The notes below the pieces were generated by a model, which saw only the letters and a program-made list of their open reading frames with translations, was not told where the DNA came from and ran no database searches. The position numbers were made by a program, and so were the translations under genes. Of a stretch of DNA of 39,235 nucleotides, positions 24,667-32,249 are shown one piece after another. Numbering within the stretch: the stretch's first letter is position 1; each line of letters begins with the position of its first letter. This DNA is from an uncultured Veillonellaceae bacterium (lineage in GTDB: Bacteria > Bacillota > Negativicutes > Selenomonadales > Selenomonadaceae): contig ONCF01000028.1 in NCBI GenBank assembly GCA_900316275.1, positions 1-39,235 of the forward strand, in the 5' to 3' direction.

Positions 24667-25509
24667 GTGCCGAAATACAAGGACTGGTGGGACTTGACCT
24701 TCACGGACGACTATATGTTCAAGTGCGTGATGAAGAACAAGCAAATCTGCATCAACACGTTGAACCGTTTTCTGCCGTGGCATATACGCGACATCGCCTA
24801 TTATGAGGATGAGAAACCGCTGCAGAGCCACTATGATGGCAAGGGTGTCCGTCTGGATGTCTACGTCGAGGACGATGTGCACCGGTCGTATGACCTCGAA
24901 ATGCAGGTACGGAAAATCCGCGAACGAACATCGCTTAATCCGGCAGACACGCCGGAGCCGTCCATTGTGCTGGCCAAACGCATGCGTTTCTATCAGGGCG
25001 AGCTTGATGTTGACCAACTCGTGAAAGGCGGGTTGTATTCCGAGTTGCGGCCAACGGTCATTATGTTTTTCTGTCCCTTCAAGGTTTTCGATGGTTCACG
25101 GCATGTTTACAGGTTTAAGACAGTATGCGTAGATGATCCTAATCTCGTATTTCCCGATGAAGTCGAGAAAATCGTCATTAGCTCTAGGGGCCGCATGAAT
25201 GACGTTTCATCGGATGTCCAATCTTTCCTCGAATATCTGGAGGGCAAGGTCAGCGATGATCCGCTGGTGAAGGAGATTGAAGAGGAAATCCATACAGTAA
25301 AGCAGCAAAAGCAAGAGGAGCGTGATTATATGAGCTACCTGATGAATATTCGCGAGGAGCGCGAAGAGGCAAAAGCTGAGGGCAAAGGCGAAATGATTAT
25401 CAATATGCTTAAAGAGCATATGCGTCTTGACACCATTCAACACCTTTCGGGCTGGACAGCGGACCAGATTAGGGCACTCGCTCAGAAAAACGGCTTGGTA
25501 GTTGAATAA
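24667..25509 (+). CDS. Rpn-like PD-(D/E)XK nuclease-family protein (PDDEXK_2 type)
   Basis: 280 residues from GTG 24667, placed after AAAGGAGATGAGG; ATG 24658 is in frame but lies within that site. The family opening is seen in DLTFTDDYMFKCVM, then a PD-(D/E)XK core: Asp in GVRLDVYVED and the E-x-Q element in YDLEMQV, followed by RMRFYQGELD and RPTVIMFFCPF. The last 70 residues are charged helices with an EREEAKAEGKGE-like linker and a short C-terminal helix pair, as in Rpn proteins. These were annotated as transposases; known members are recombination-promoting DNA endonucleases, and some are linked to phage defence. It is a single gene between two terminators, just left of the tRNA-Arg element. 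Confidence 0.82.
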   Translation: MPKYKDWWDLTFTDDYMFKCVMKNKQICINTLNRFLPWHIRDIAYYEDEKPLQSHYDGKGVRLDVYVEDDVHRSYDLEMQVRKIRERTSLNPADTPEPSIVLAKRMRFYQGELDVDQLVKGGLYSELRPTVIMFFCPFKVFDGSRHVYRFKTVCVDDPNLVFPDEVEKIVISSRGRMNDVSSDVQSFLEYLEGKVSDDPLVKEIEEEIHTVKQQKQEERDYMSYLMNIREEREEAKAEGKGEMIINMLKEHMRLDTIQHLSGWTADQIRALAQKNGLVVE

Positions 25510-25575
25510 ATCATGTCATTTACGGCTTTTGCCAGTATGCTCCTAGGCAAAGAGACAGCATGCGAGTAGACGCAC

Positions 25576-25613
25576 AAAACCGGCGCAGCCAAATTCAGCT
25601 GCGCCGGTTTTAA
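25576..25613. terminator. Strong terminator after the Rpn-like gene
   Basis: A perfect 14-bp stem, AAAACCGGCGCAGC (25576-25589) with GCTGCGCCGGTTTT (25598-25611), has an eight-base loop and A/T tracts on both sides. Before insertion of the element it may also have terminated leftward tRNA-Arg transcription (inference). Confidence 0.85.
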
Positions 25614-25668
25614 ATAACTGCTAGAGAAAACTATCACCAAGCATGGTTATAGGCGTGTCTCTGACAGT

Positions 25669-25881
25669 TTAGTTACCAATGGTGCGATTGGTATCGCTAG
25701 GCAGGATGCCAACCAGCACGGCTATGGAGATAGTCACCAGATTGCCAACCGTGCCGAACACGATGTAGCTCAGTGCATATTCAGTCTTGCTTTCCTTTTC
25801 CGTTTGGCCTAGTATCGTGGCCGCTTGCAACGCCAAAAAGCCCGGCACCAGCAAAAACACAACCGTCAAGTATTTTTCCAT
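25669..25881 (-). CDS. Small membrane protein, function unknown
   Basis: 70 residues with AGAAGGTG about seven bases before the ATG. Two hydrophobic segments are seen, about residues 5-25 (LTVVFLLVPGFLALQ) and 38-60 (ALSYIVFGTVGNLV...), joined by a charged turn. The opening LVPGF recalls DUF6338-type phage or prophage proteins, but they are longer and the link is weak. The last residues TNRTIGN are encoded by the left 13-bp direct repeat and flanking host DNA, so the C-terminus probably changes when the element is circular: there the frame would run on for more residues. It starts inside the element and faces away from the 174-aa gene. Confidence 0.55.
   Translation of the reverse strand: MEKYLTVVFLLVPGFLALQAATILGQTEKESKTEYALSYIVFGTVGNLVTISIAVLVGILPSDTNRTIGN
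25680..25692. repeat. Left attachment-site copy (13-bp direct repeat)
   Basis: TGGTGCGATTGGT is identical, in the same orientation, to 27947-27959. Read on the minus strand it is the last ten bases of tRNA-Arg followed by CCA. It is the expected displaced tRNA end left by integration. Confidence 0.75.
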
Positions 25882-25937
25882 ATTGGCACCTTCTTTCTAG
25901 TGTCATTGTACCATAGTTTCAAGAATAGGAGGCTATC

Positions 25938-26462
25938 ATGTTTGATTTCTTGTTTGACAAAAACCTAAAGGCCGTGCGGGCTCTCAATAAAGAGGCCGCC
26001 CGCCAGCGTGTCATGGATGCCGACGCATACGCCAAGGTCATGGCGATGTGCAAGGGGCACACGGGCATGTTCTACCAGGCCGAGCGGCAGTGTGCCTACG
26101 CCCTGCACGTGCCCTGGCTCGTCCGGCAGGGTAAGCTGCCCGTGATGGAGTTCCCGAGCGCTATCCATGCCCTCCCCGGCGAGCAGATGCGGGGCAAGCT
26201 CGGCGCTACTCCTGCCGGGGAGGACTTGGTCGGCTCCGTCTACGTCTCCGACCGCCGCGTCATCCTCCTGCGCGCCGATGGGCTCGGGTATGCGTGGGGC
26301 TCCGAGGATATCCTCCGCGTCGTCCTCGACCGCTACGGTGAGGTACGGCTTTTCGACACGCATGGCGGATGCACGGTGTTCAACCTGTTTATGCCCGAGT
26401 ACCGTTTCGCCTTTAGTGCCCTCGTTGGCTTGATGATGAGCGAGGAGGTGAGCTGCGAATGA
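25938..26462 (+). CDS. 174-aa protein of unknown function coupled to the recombinase gene
   Basis: AGGAGG lies about eight bases before ATG 25938. The N-terminal half is charged and probably helical (NKEAARQRVMDADAYAKVM). The C-terminal half is beta-rich: GSVYVSDRRVILLRADGLGYAW, then VRLFDTHGGCTVFNLF, a pattern like bacterial PH or GRAM domains, though this is only a visual match. There is no signal peptide or membrane segment. Its stop overlaps the recombinase start (ATGA), so both are made together. A role as a recombinase accessory factor, such as a directionality factor or expression regulator, is inference from position. Confidence 0.75.
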   Translation: MFDFLFDKNLKAVRALNKEAARQRVMDADAYAKVMAMCKGHTGMFYQAERQCAYALHVPWLVRQGKLPVMEFPSAIHALPGEQMRGKLGATPAGEDLVGSVYVSDRRVILLRADGLGYAWGSEDILRVVLDRYGEVRLFDTHGGCTVFNLFMPEYRFAFSALVGLMMSEEVSCE

Positions 26463-27961
26463 AACGTGCAGCTCTCTATGCCAGATACTCGTCCGACTCC
26501 CAGCGCGTCGAAAGTATCACCGCCCAGCTGCGCCGCGGGCGTGAGTATTGCGCCGCGCACGGGCTCATGATCGTCAAGGAGTACCGCGACGAGGCTTTCT
26601 CCGGCACGAATACGAACCGCCCCGGCTTCCTCGCCATGCTCGACGATGCCAAGCGGCATTTGTTCGACGTGCTGGTGGTCCACAAGCCCGACCGCTTTGG
26701 GCGGAATGAGTTCGACTACTACCGCAACCGTGCCAAGCTCGAGCAGGATGGTGTGGATCTCGTTTTCACGGGGCAGCAGTTCGATATGAGCACGCCCGAG
26801 GGCAGACTCATGGAGAACCAGCTGGTAGGTTTCGCCGCGTTCTACTCGCGCAACCTCGCGAACGAGGTCAGGAAGGGTCAGCGCGAGAACGCCTACGAGG
26901 GCAAGTGCACGAACGGGGCCCTCGCCTATGGCTACAAGACGGACAGGGAAAAGCACATCATCATCGACGAGGAACGCGCCCCGGCTATCCGGCAGATATT
27001 TCAGATGTACGCCGACGGGCATGCCTACGCCGAGATTTTAGCCTGGCTGCGTGCCCACGGCTACAAGACGGCGCGCGGCAACGACTTTGGCAAGAACTCG
27101 CTCCATGATATCCTCGTCAACCCGCGCTACATCGGTACGACGGTGTTCGGGCGCAACGTGCCCATGAAGAACGGTCGCCGCAACAACCACCGCGCCATCC
27201 ACGATGGATGCCTCGTCATCGAGCACGCGCACGAGGCCATCATCGACCGCCCGCTCTGGGATAAGGTCGCCGCCCGCATGGAGCGGAACAAGAACAAGGG
27301 CGCCCGCTTCACCGCCAAGCACCCTTATCTGCTCTCCGGGCTCATCGAGTGCGGCGTATGCGGTGCGGCCATGGTTGGCACGACGAACCGCAAGAGCGGC
27401 ACCACCAAGTTCAAGCGCTACTACCGTTGCAACCAGCGCGCGCGCAAGGTCGCCAAGACGGTTTGCGGGAACTCGCTCGTACCTGCCGATGATATCGAGC
27501 GTTTTGTTTGGCAGCGCATCGAGACCGTGCTCACTGAGCCCGCATTCATCGACCGCATCGCTGGCCGCGTGCGTGAGGCCTACGCCAGCCTTGGCACGAA
27601 CCGCAAAAAGCAGCTCGCGCAGCTCCGCCCGCGCCGCGACAAGCTCCGCTCCCAGCTTGACCGCCTCTATGATATGGTCGAGGATGGCGAGCTCGACGAG
27701 TTCGACCGCGCGCGTATCGCCAAGGTCAAGCAGTCCCTGCGTACCTGCGAAGCCGAGCTCGCGGATGCCGAGCAGCAGCCCGCCATCCCGCTCCTCACCG
27801 ACGAGATGATCCGCGCGTACGTCGCCAAGTACCTCAAGACACAAAAAGACGGCGCCGACAACCGCCGCGCCGTTATGGAAAAACTTGTAGAGAAAGTCAC
27901 TGTCTCGCCTGACTCCGTGGGCATTCTCTACAAAGTTGGCTTTGACTGGTGCGATTGGTGA
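26459..27961 (+). CDS. Large serine recombinase (site-specific integrase)
   Basis: 500 residues. The N-terminal resolvase domain has ALYARYSSDSQ with the nucleophilic Ser (11 or 12), the arginine-rich active site around DRFGRNEFDY, and the long helix TPEGRLMENQLVGFAAFYS. A recombinase domain follows (residues about 155-260: GYKTDREK, RQIFQMYADGHAY, LVNPRYIGTTVFGR). A zinc-ribbon has CGVC and YYRC...C at about 300-340, and a coiled coil at about 380-435. The C-terminus is VGFDWCDW. The last codons and the stop lie in the attachment repeat and tRNA-Arg, antisense to the tRNA. In an excised circle the frame would read two more codons (Tyr-Arg) before a TAG. It should carry out strand exchange between attP and the tRNA-borne attB. 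Confidence 0.92.
   Translation: MKRAALYARYSSDSQRVESITAQLRRGREYCAAHGLMIVKEYRDEAFSGTNTNRPGFLAMLDDAKRHLFDVLVVHKPDRFGRNEFDYYRNRAKLEQDGVDLVFTGQQFDMSTPEGRLMENQLVGFAAFYSRNLANEVRKGQRENAYEGKCTNGALAYGYKTDREKHIIIDEERAPAIRQIFQMYADGHAYAEILAWLRAHGYKTARGNDFGKNSLHDILVNPRYIGTTVFGRNVPMKNGRRNNHRAIHDGCLVIEHAHEAIIDRPLWDKVAARMERNKNKGARFTAKHPYLLSGLIECGVCGAAMVGTTNRKSGTTKFKRYYRCNQRARKVAKTVCGNSLVPADDIERFVWQRIETVLTEPAFIDRIAGRVREAYASLGTNRKKQLAQLRPRRDKLRSQLDRLYDMVEDGELDEFDRARIAKVKQSLRTCEAELADAEQQPAIPLLTDEMIRAYVAKYLKTQKDGADNRRAVMEKLVEKVTVSPDSVGILYKVGFDWCDW
27947..27959. repeat. Right attachment-site copy (13-bp direct repeat)
   Basis: TGGTGCGATTGGT, the complement of the tRNA-Arg 3' end with CCA; identical to 25680-25692. 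It codes the last four residues of the recombinase and the first base of its stop. Confidence 0.75.
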
Positions 27962-28023
27962 GAGTCGAACTCACGACCCTTCGCTTAGGAGGCGAATGCT
28001 CTATCCAACTGAGCTACAACCGC
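27947..28023 (-). tRNA. tRNA-Arg, anticodon CCT
   Basis: On the minus strand the gene folds into a standard cloverleaf: acceptor GCGGTTG/CAATCGC, D arm GCTC...GAGC, anticodon stem TTCGC/GCGAA with loop CTCCTAA (anticodon CCT, reading AGG), T arm GTGAG-TTCGACT-CTCAC, discriminator A and an encoded CCA. It is the integration target of the element on its 3' side. Confidence 0.95.
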
Positions 28024-28034
28024 ATATGTACTTC

Positions 28035-28063
28035 ATTATAGCAAATTGGAGCCCTGCGGGCAA
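28035..28063 (-). promoter_or_regulatory. Promoter of tRNA-Arg
   Basis: On the minus strand TTGCCC (28063-28058), a 17-base spacer and TATAAT (28040-28035), 12 bases before the tRNA. The tRNA is therefore still expressed after integration. Confidence 0.75.
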
Positions 28064-28104
28064 GATAAACTCGCCTATGCACGTCGACTTTGGTCTTGGC
28101 AAAT

Positions 28105-28134
28105 TTGACGCGACATAGATAAATGTGATAAAAT
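28105..28134 (+). promoter_or_regulatory. Promoter of the 3D-domain gene
   Basis: TTGACG (28105-28110), an 18-base spacer ending in TGA (extended -10), and TAAAAT (28129-28134). Confidence 0.6.
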
Positions 28135-28207
28135 GATAACGTTACAATATAAATACGTTCGTAAAGACGCGACAACGCGCTGGTTTTATCGGTCAGGAGG
28201 GGTTCGT

Positions 28208-28810
28208 TTGCGAAGTGGGATGCGGAGGAGACACTGGTTTTCCCTTTGGCTGCTGGTTATGCTGCTGCTCGTAGCCTTTTCGGCGACGGCGCTGGCACAT
28301 ATCCTCGTGCGCGAGGGCTCGCGCGGGCCGGCCGTGCGGCAGGTGCAGACGCTGCTCGCGGAGCAGGGCTATCTGCACGGCGCGGTGGATGGCGTCTGCG
28401 GGCCGCAGACCGTGCAGGCCATCCGCGCGTTCCAGCAGGCGAAGGGGCTGGAGGTCGACGGCATCTGCGGCGACGGCACGTACTATGTGCTGTCGGGGGG
28501 CGGCACGTACGAGGAGCCCGAGCCCGGCACGAGCGGAGCGGTCATGTATTTCTCCGCCTCGGCCTACAGTGCGGAGGACCCCGGCCTGTCGTCGCATACG
28601 GCCAGTGGCACGCTCGTGCGCAGGGGCGTGGCGGCCGTGGACCCCGCTGTCATCCCGCTGGGCACGCATCTCTACATCCCTGGCTATGGCCCCGCTGTGG
28701 CGGAGGACATCGGCTACCACATCCGCGGCTACCGTATTGACCTTGCATTTGATACGCACGCCGAGGCCATGGCCTTTGGACGGCAGGAGGTCGAGGTATA
28801 TATCCAATAA
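28208..28810 (+). CDS. Peptidoglycan-binding and 3D-domain envelope protein
   Basis: 200 residues from TTG 28208, which follows AGGAGGGG; ATG 28220 is an alternative, and the ATG at 28133 lies in the promoter. A signal peptide or N-terminal anchor (HWFSLWLLVMLLLVAFSATALA) is followed by a PG_binding_1 domain (REGSRGPAVRQVQTLL, YLHGAVDGVCGPQTVQAIRAFQ) and a C-terminal 3D domain with its three Asp: VAAVDPAVIPLGT, VAEDIG and RIDLAFD. The 3D fold is that of MltA-type lytic transglycosylases and YuiC-like muralytic enzymes, so cleavage of glycan strands in the periplasm is likely. It has its own promoter and terminator. Confidence 0.88.
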   Translation: MRSGMRRRHWFSLWLLVMLLLVAFSATALAHILVREGSRGPAVRQVQTLLAEQGYLHGAVDGVCGPQTVQAIRAFQQAKGLEVDGICGDGTYYVLSGGGTYEEPEPGTSGAVMYFSASAYSAEDPGLSSHTASGTLVRRGVAAVDPAVIPLGTHLYIPGYGPAVAEDIGYHIRGYRIDLAFDTHAEAMAFGRQEVEVYIQ

Positions 28811-28814
28811 AGTA

Positions 28815-28850
28815 AACGACCTTGCCGCACGGTGTGGCAGGGTCGTTTTT
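28815..28850 (+). terminator. Terminator after the 3D-domain gene
   Basis: AACGACCTTGCC (28815-28826) pairs with GGCAGGGTCGTT (28836-28847), with one wobble, and continues into T's. Confidence 0.85.
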
Positions 28851-29033
28851 ATGCGGTGGTGCTTTGGCAAGTGGGCATACTGAATAGTAGCCAGCAAATT
28901 CGGAGGCAAGCGCTGGTCTTTTGTGGGGCAGAGATGTTGTATACTGACTGGCGTGTGTGCCACGAAAGTATAGTCTTTAGGTTTTAGTCCCCCGACAAGG
29001 CACAAAATGTCCAAGAAATAACAGTTTAGTCTA
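28851..29033. other. Non-coding stretch before the liv promoter
   Basis: Together with the flanking terminator and promoter this makes a 314-base gap. No convincing ORF, riboswitch or operator was seen in it. Confidence 0.5.
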
Positions 29034-29062
29034 TTGACAGATGTAAACTTGTAAATTATAAT
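29034..29062 (+). promoter_or_regulatory. Promoter of the liv operon
   Basis: Perfect consensus: TTGACA (29034-29039), a 17-base spacer and TATAAT (29057-29062). High basal expression is expected. Confidence 0.9.
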
Positions 29063-29124
29063 GAGATACATCGTTGGACAGAAACATTTGGTACAGGGGA
29101 TTGTACCAGAAGGAGGATTCATCT

Positions 29125-30300
29125 ATGAAATTCAGCAAGAAAAGCCTGAAACTCATGAGCGCCATCGTCGGCGCCCTCATGGTAGGCGGGCTGCTGGCCG
29201 GCTGCGGCGGCAGCGCTGACAACGACAAGGAAATCAAAGTGGGCGCGAACTTCGAGCTCACTGGCAACCAGGCCAACTACGGCACGGCGGCACGCGATGG
29301 CCTGAAACTGGCCATCAAGGAGTGCAACGATGCGGGCGGTATCGATGGCAAGAAGATTACCCTGGTCGAGGCCGACTCCAAGTCTGAGGCCTCGGAGTCC
29401 GTAAACGCGGCCACGAAGCTGATTTCCGATGATAACGTCAAGGTCCTCGTCGGCCCGGCCGTCACGGCGAACGTCATGGCTGAGTCGCAGGTCGCTACGG
29501 ACAACAAGGTGCCGGTCATCGGCCCCTGTGCGACGAGCCCGGATGTGACGGTCGAGAATGGCAAGGTCAAGCCGTTCATCTTCCGCAGCTGCTTCATCGA
29601 CCCGCAGCAGGGCGAGGTCATGGCGCAGTTCGCGTCGCAGGACCTCAAGGCCAAGACGGCGGTGCTGTATCTCGACTCCACGTCCGACTACTCCAAGAGT
29701 CTGGGCAAGGTCTTCAAGGAAAAGTTTGAGGCTGCAGGTGGCAAGGTCGTCATGGAGGAAGCTTTCCTCGCCAAAGACCAGGATTTCAAAGCTGCGCTGA
29801 CGAAGATCAAGACGGCAAACGCCGATGTTATCTTCATTCCGGCTTACTATGAGGAAGTCGGTAAAATCGTGAAGCAGGCCCGCGAGCTCGGCATCCAGTC
29901 CAAGTTGCTCGGCACGGACGGCTGGGATGACCCGAAAGTCGTCGACATCGCCGGTGCCGATGCCCTGAACAACACGTATTTCAGCACGCACTACTTCGAA
30001 AAAGACGAAGAGGTGCAGGGCTTCATTCAGTCCTTTAAAAAGGAATATGGCAAAGACCCGAACGTGTTCGCAGCCCTCGGCTACGATGCAGGCAAGATGC
30101 TGATTGACGCTATCAAGCGCGCTGGCGGCACGGACCCCGAGAAGCTCACGAAGTCACTCGAGGAGACGAAGGATCTGCAGGTCGGCACGGGCAAGATCAC
30201 GATGGATGCGGCTACGCACAACCCGATTAAGAGCGCCGTCATCCTCGAGATGCAGAACGGTGTCAAGGCGCTGAAGGCCAAGATTCAGCCGAATAAGTAA
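29125..30300 (+). CDS. livK: Branched-chain amino acid ABC transporter, substrate-binding lipoprotein
   Basis: 391 residues from ATG 29125 with AAGGAGG upstream. The signal ends in the lipobox LLAGC, so the mature protein is a lipoprotein. The type I periplasmic-binding fold follows: VGANFELTGNQANYGTAARDGLKLAI, the GPAVTANVMAES hinge strand, and FAALGYDAGKMLIDAI near the end. It captures Leu, Ile, Val or similar compounds and delivers them to LivHM. A moderate hairpin follows (30326-30350), which would keep its transcript more abundant than the downstream ones. Ligand specificity cannot be read from the sequence. Confidence 0.93.
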   Translation: MKFSKKSLKLMSAIVGALMVGGLLAGCGGSADNDKEIKVGANFELTGNQANYGTAARDGLKLAIKECNDAGGIDGKKITLVEADSKSEASESVNAATKLISDDNVKVLVGPAVTANVMAESQVATDNKVPVIGPCATSPDVTVENGKVKPFIFRSCFIDPQQGEVMAQFASQDLKAKTAVLYLDSTSDYSKSLGKVFKEKFEAAGGKVVMEEAFLAKDQDFKAALTKIKTANADVIFIPAYYEEVGKIVKQARELGIQSKLLGTDGWDDPKVVDIAGADALNNTYFSTHYFEKDEEVQGFIQSFKKEYGKDPNVFAALGYDAGKMLIDAIKRAGGTDPEKLTKSLEETKDLQVGTGKITMDAATHNPIKSAVILEMQNGVKALKAKIQPNK

Positions 30301-30325
30301 ATACTGTTGAGACAGTGAAGTCTAG

Positions 30326-30350
30326 AGGGCCGCTCACAGGCGGCCTTTTA
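30326..30350 (+). terminator. Partial terminator (attenuator) between livK and livH
   Basis: AGGGCCG (30326-30332) pairs with CGGCCTT (30341-30347) and continues into TT. The short stem suits partial read-through into livH. Confidence 0.6.
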
Positions 30351-30403
30351 GAATGTTAGGGGAAACGAAAAAAGTACAGTGTTTCCCGTAGGGAGGAGTC
30401 ACG

Positions 30404-31291
30404 ATGGACTTTACGCATCAGCTGGTGCAGCAGCTCATCAACGGTATATCCCTGGGCAGTATCTACGCCTTGATTGCCCTCGGCTATACGATGATTTACG
30501 GCATTATCAAGCTCATCAACTTCGCGCACGGCGATATTTACATGGTGGGCGCCTATATCGGCTTTTTTGCCATCACGCAGGCGGGGCTCGGCATCGTGCC
30601 CGCGCTGCTCATTTCCATGGTTACGACGGGCCTCTTAGGTATGCTCGTCGAGAAACTGGCCTACAAACCGCTGCGGCATGCACCACGCATTTCCGTGCTC
30701 ATCACGGCTATCGGTGTGTCGTTCTTTCTCGAGTATACGAGCATGTATTTCGTGACGCCGACACCGCGCACGTTCCCGGCCGTGTTCGACAACGTGGCCT
30801 TCAACGTGGGCCCGTTCGTCGTGAATGGCCAGCAGCTCATGATTTTCGGTGTGACGATTATCCTCATGGCCGTGCTGACCTATATCGTACAGAAGACGAA
30901 AACGGGCCAGGCCATGCGTGCCGCTTCGTTTGATACGGAGACGGCGCAGCTCATGGGTATCGACTCGGACCGTATCATTTCGCTGACGTTCGGCATCGGC
31001 TCGGCACTGGCGGCGGCCGCCGGTGTACTCGTGGGCATCTACTACAACTCCATTGACCCACTCATGGGTATCATGCCAGGTGTCAAGGCCTTCGTCGCGG
31101 CCGTGCTCGGCGGCATCGGCATCCTGCCGGGCGCTGTCGTCGGCGGTCTCATCCTCGGCGTCGTGGAGGCGCTGGTCGCGGGCTTCGTCTCCTCGACGTT
31201 CCGCGACGCGGCGGCCTTTGCCATTTTGATTTTGGTGCTGCTGTTCAAGCCGACGGGTATCTTCGGCAAGAACACGCGCGAGAAAGTGTGA
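30404..31291 (+). CDS. livH: Branched-chain amino acid ABC transporter permease
   Basis: 295 residues with about eight membrane helices; GGGAGGAG precedes ATG 30404. Family features are QQLINGISLGSIYALIALGYTMIYGIIKLINFAHGD near the start and the cytoplasmic EAA-like loop with TGQAMRAAS and GAVVGGLILGVVE in the second half. It forms one half of the inner-membrane channel with LivM. It lies after livK and a hairpin, and its stop is followed within ten bases by the livM ribosome site and start. Confidence 0.93.
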   Translation: MDFTHQLVQQLINGISLGSIYALIALGYTMIYGIIKLINFAHGDIYMVGAYIGFFAITQAGLGIVPALLISMVTTGLLGMLVEKLAYKPLRHAPRISVLITAIGVSFFLEYTSMYFVTPTPRTFPAVFDNVAFNVGPFVVNGQQLMIFGVTIILMAVLTYIVQKTKTGQAMRAASFDTETAQLMGIDSDRIISLTFGIGSALAAAAGVLVGIYYNSIDPLMGIMPGVKAFVAAVLGGIGILPGAVVGGLILGVVEALVAGFVSSTFRDAAAFAILILVLLFKPTGIFGKNTREKV

Positions 31292-31301
31292 GGTGAGAGC
31301 G

Positions 31302-32249
31302 ATGAAATTTTTACGCAAAAACGACCTCATCATGCTCGCGTTCAGCCTCGTCGTGTTCGCCGTGCTGCAGGTGCTCATCTCGGAGCGCATTCTCTCGGCG
31401 TTCTGGCAGCTCAACGTACTCATCGTGGGCATCAACATCATCCTCGCAGCCTCGCTGAACCTCATCAACGGCTACACGGGCCAGTTCTCGCTGGGGCACG
31501 CGGGCTTTATGGCCGTGGGCGCCTATGTGGCGGTCATCTGCACGGCGAATTTCCACCTGCCGTTCCTCGTGGCACTGCTTGCGGGCGCGGCGGCTGCCGG
31601 TTTTATCGGTTTCCTCATCGGCCTGCCGACGCTGCGTCTGCAAGGTGACTACCTCGCGATTGCCACGCTGGGCCTCGGTGAAATCGTGCGTATCGTGATT
31701 ATGAACATCGACTACGTGGGCGGTGCAGCCGGTTTCAAGGGCATCCCGCACAACACGAATTTTGCCTGGGTGTTCTTCATCATGCTGTTCACGCTGTTCT
31801 TCATCAAAAACTTCGTGAACTCGAACCACGGCCGTGCCTGCCTGGCCATCCGCGAAAATGAAATCGCGGCTGAGGCCATGGGCGTGAACACGACGCGCTA
31901 CAAGGTTATGGCGTTCACCATTGGCGCGGCCTTCGCGGGCATCGCGGGCGGCTTGTTCGCACATTGCTTCTATATCATCAACCCGACGTCGTTCACGTTC
32001 ATGCAGTCGTTCAACTATCTCATCATGGTCGTGCTCGGCGGCCTTGGCTCTATCACGGGCTCCATCGCCGGTGCGTTCGTCGTGACGTTTATCTCGGCCG
32101 CGCTCGCGTCCTGGCCGGAGTTCCGTATGATTATCTATGCGCTGGCCCTCATCGCGCTCATGATGAAGCGCCCGCAGGGGTTGTTCGGCTACATGGAGCT
32201 CACGAATTTGCACATCTTCGATAAGATTTTCCAGAGGGGGCGGGTCTGA
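31302..32249 (+). CDS. livM: Branched-chain amino acid ABC transporter permease
   Basis: 315 residues from ATG 31302 with AGGTGAG upstream. Hydrophobic helices, with NLINGYTGQFSLGHAGFMAVGAYV near the start, LQGDYLAIATLGLGEIVRI in the middle and VLGGLGSITGSIAGA toward the end, all typical of LivM. Partner of LivH. Its stop overlaps the start of livG as TGATG. Confidence 0.93.
   Translation: MKFLRKNDLIMLAFSLVVFAVLQVLISERILSAFWQLNVLIVGINIILAASLNLINGYTGQFSLGHAGFMAVGAYVAVICTANFHLPFLVALLAGAAAAGFIGFLIGLPTLRLQGDYLAIATLGLGEIVRIVIMNIDYVGGAAGFKGIPHNTNFAWVFFIMLFTLFFIKNFVNSNHGRACLAIRENEIAAEAMGVNTTRYKVMAFTIGAAFAGIAGGLFAHCFYIINPTSFTFMQSFNYLIMVVLGGLGSITGSIAGAFVVTFISAALASWPEFRMIIYALALIALMMKRPQGLFGYMELTNLHIFDKIFQRGRV

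Larger units (their letters stand above)
25680..27959. mobile_element. Mini integrative element in tRNA-Arg(CCT)
   Basis: About 2.27 kb bounded by exact 13-bp direct repeats of the tRNA-Arg 3' end. It contains a large serine recombinase next to the tRNA-proximal end, a coupled 174-residue gene and a divergent 70-residue gene. No replication, transfer or phage structural gene is present, so it would be either a minimal self-integrating element, a satellite dependent on a helper, or the remnant of a larger one. Base composition resembles the host, suggesting long residence or a related source. Confidence 0.65.

Noticed and set aside
24667-25509. Calling the Rpn-like gene a transposase of an insertion sequence
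   Set aside because: No terminal inverted repeats or target duplications flank it; the fold is PD-(D/E)XK, not DDE.
27936-28118. Small plus-strand frame across tRNA-Arg
   Set aside because: It covers the tRNA and its promoter in antisense and has no ribosome site or recognisable domain.
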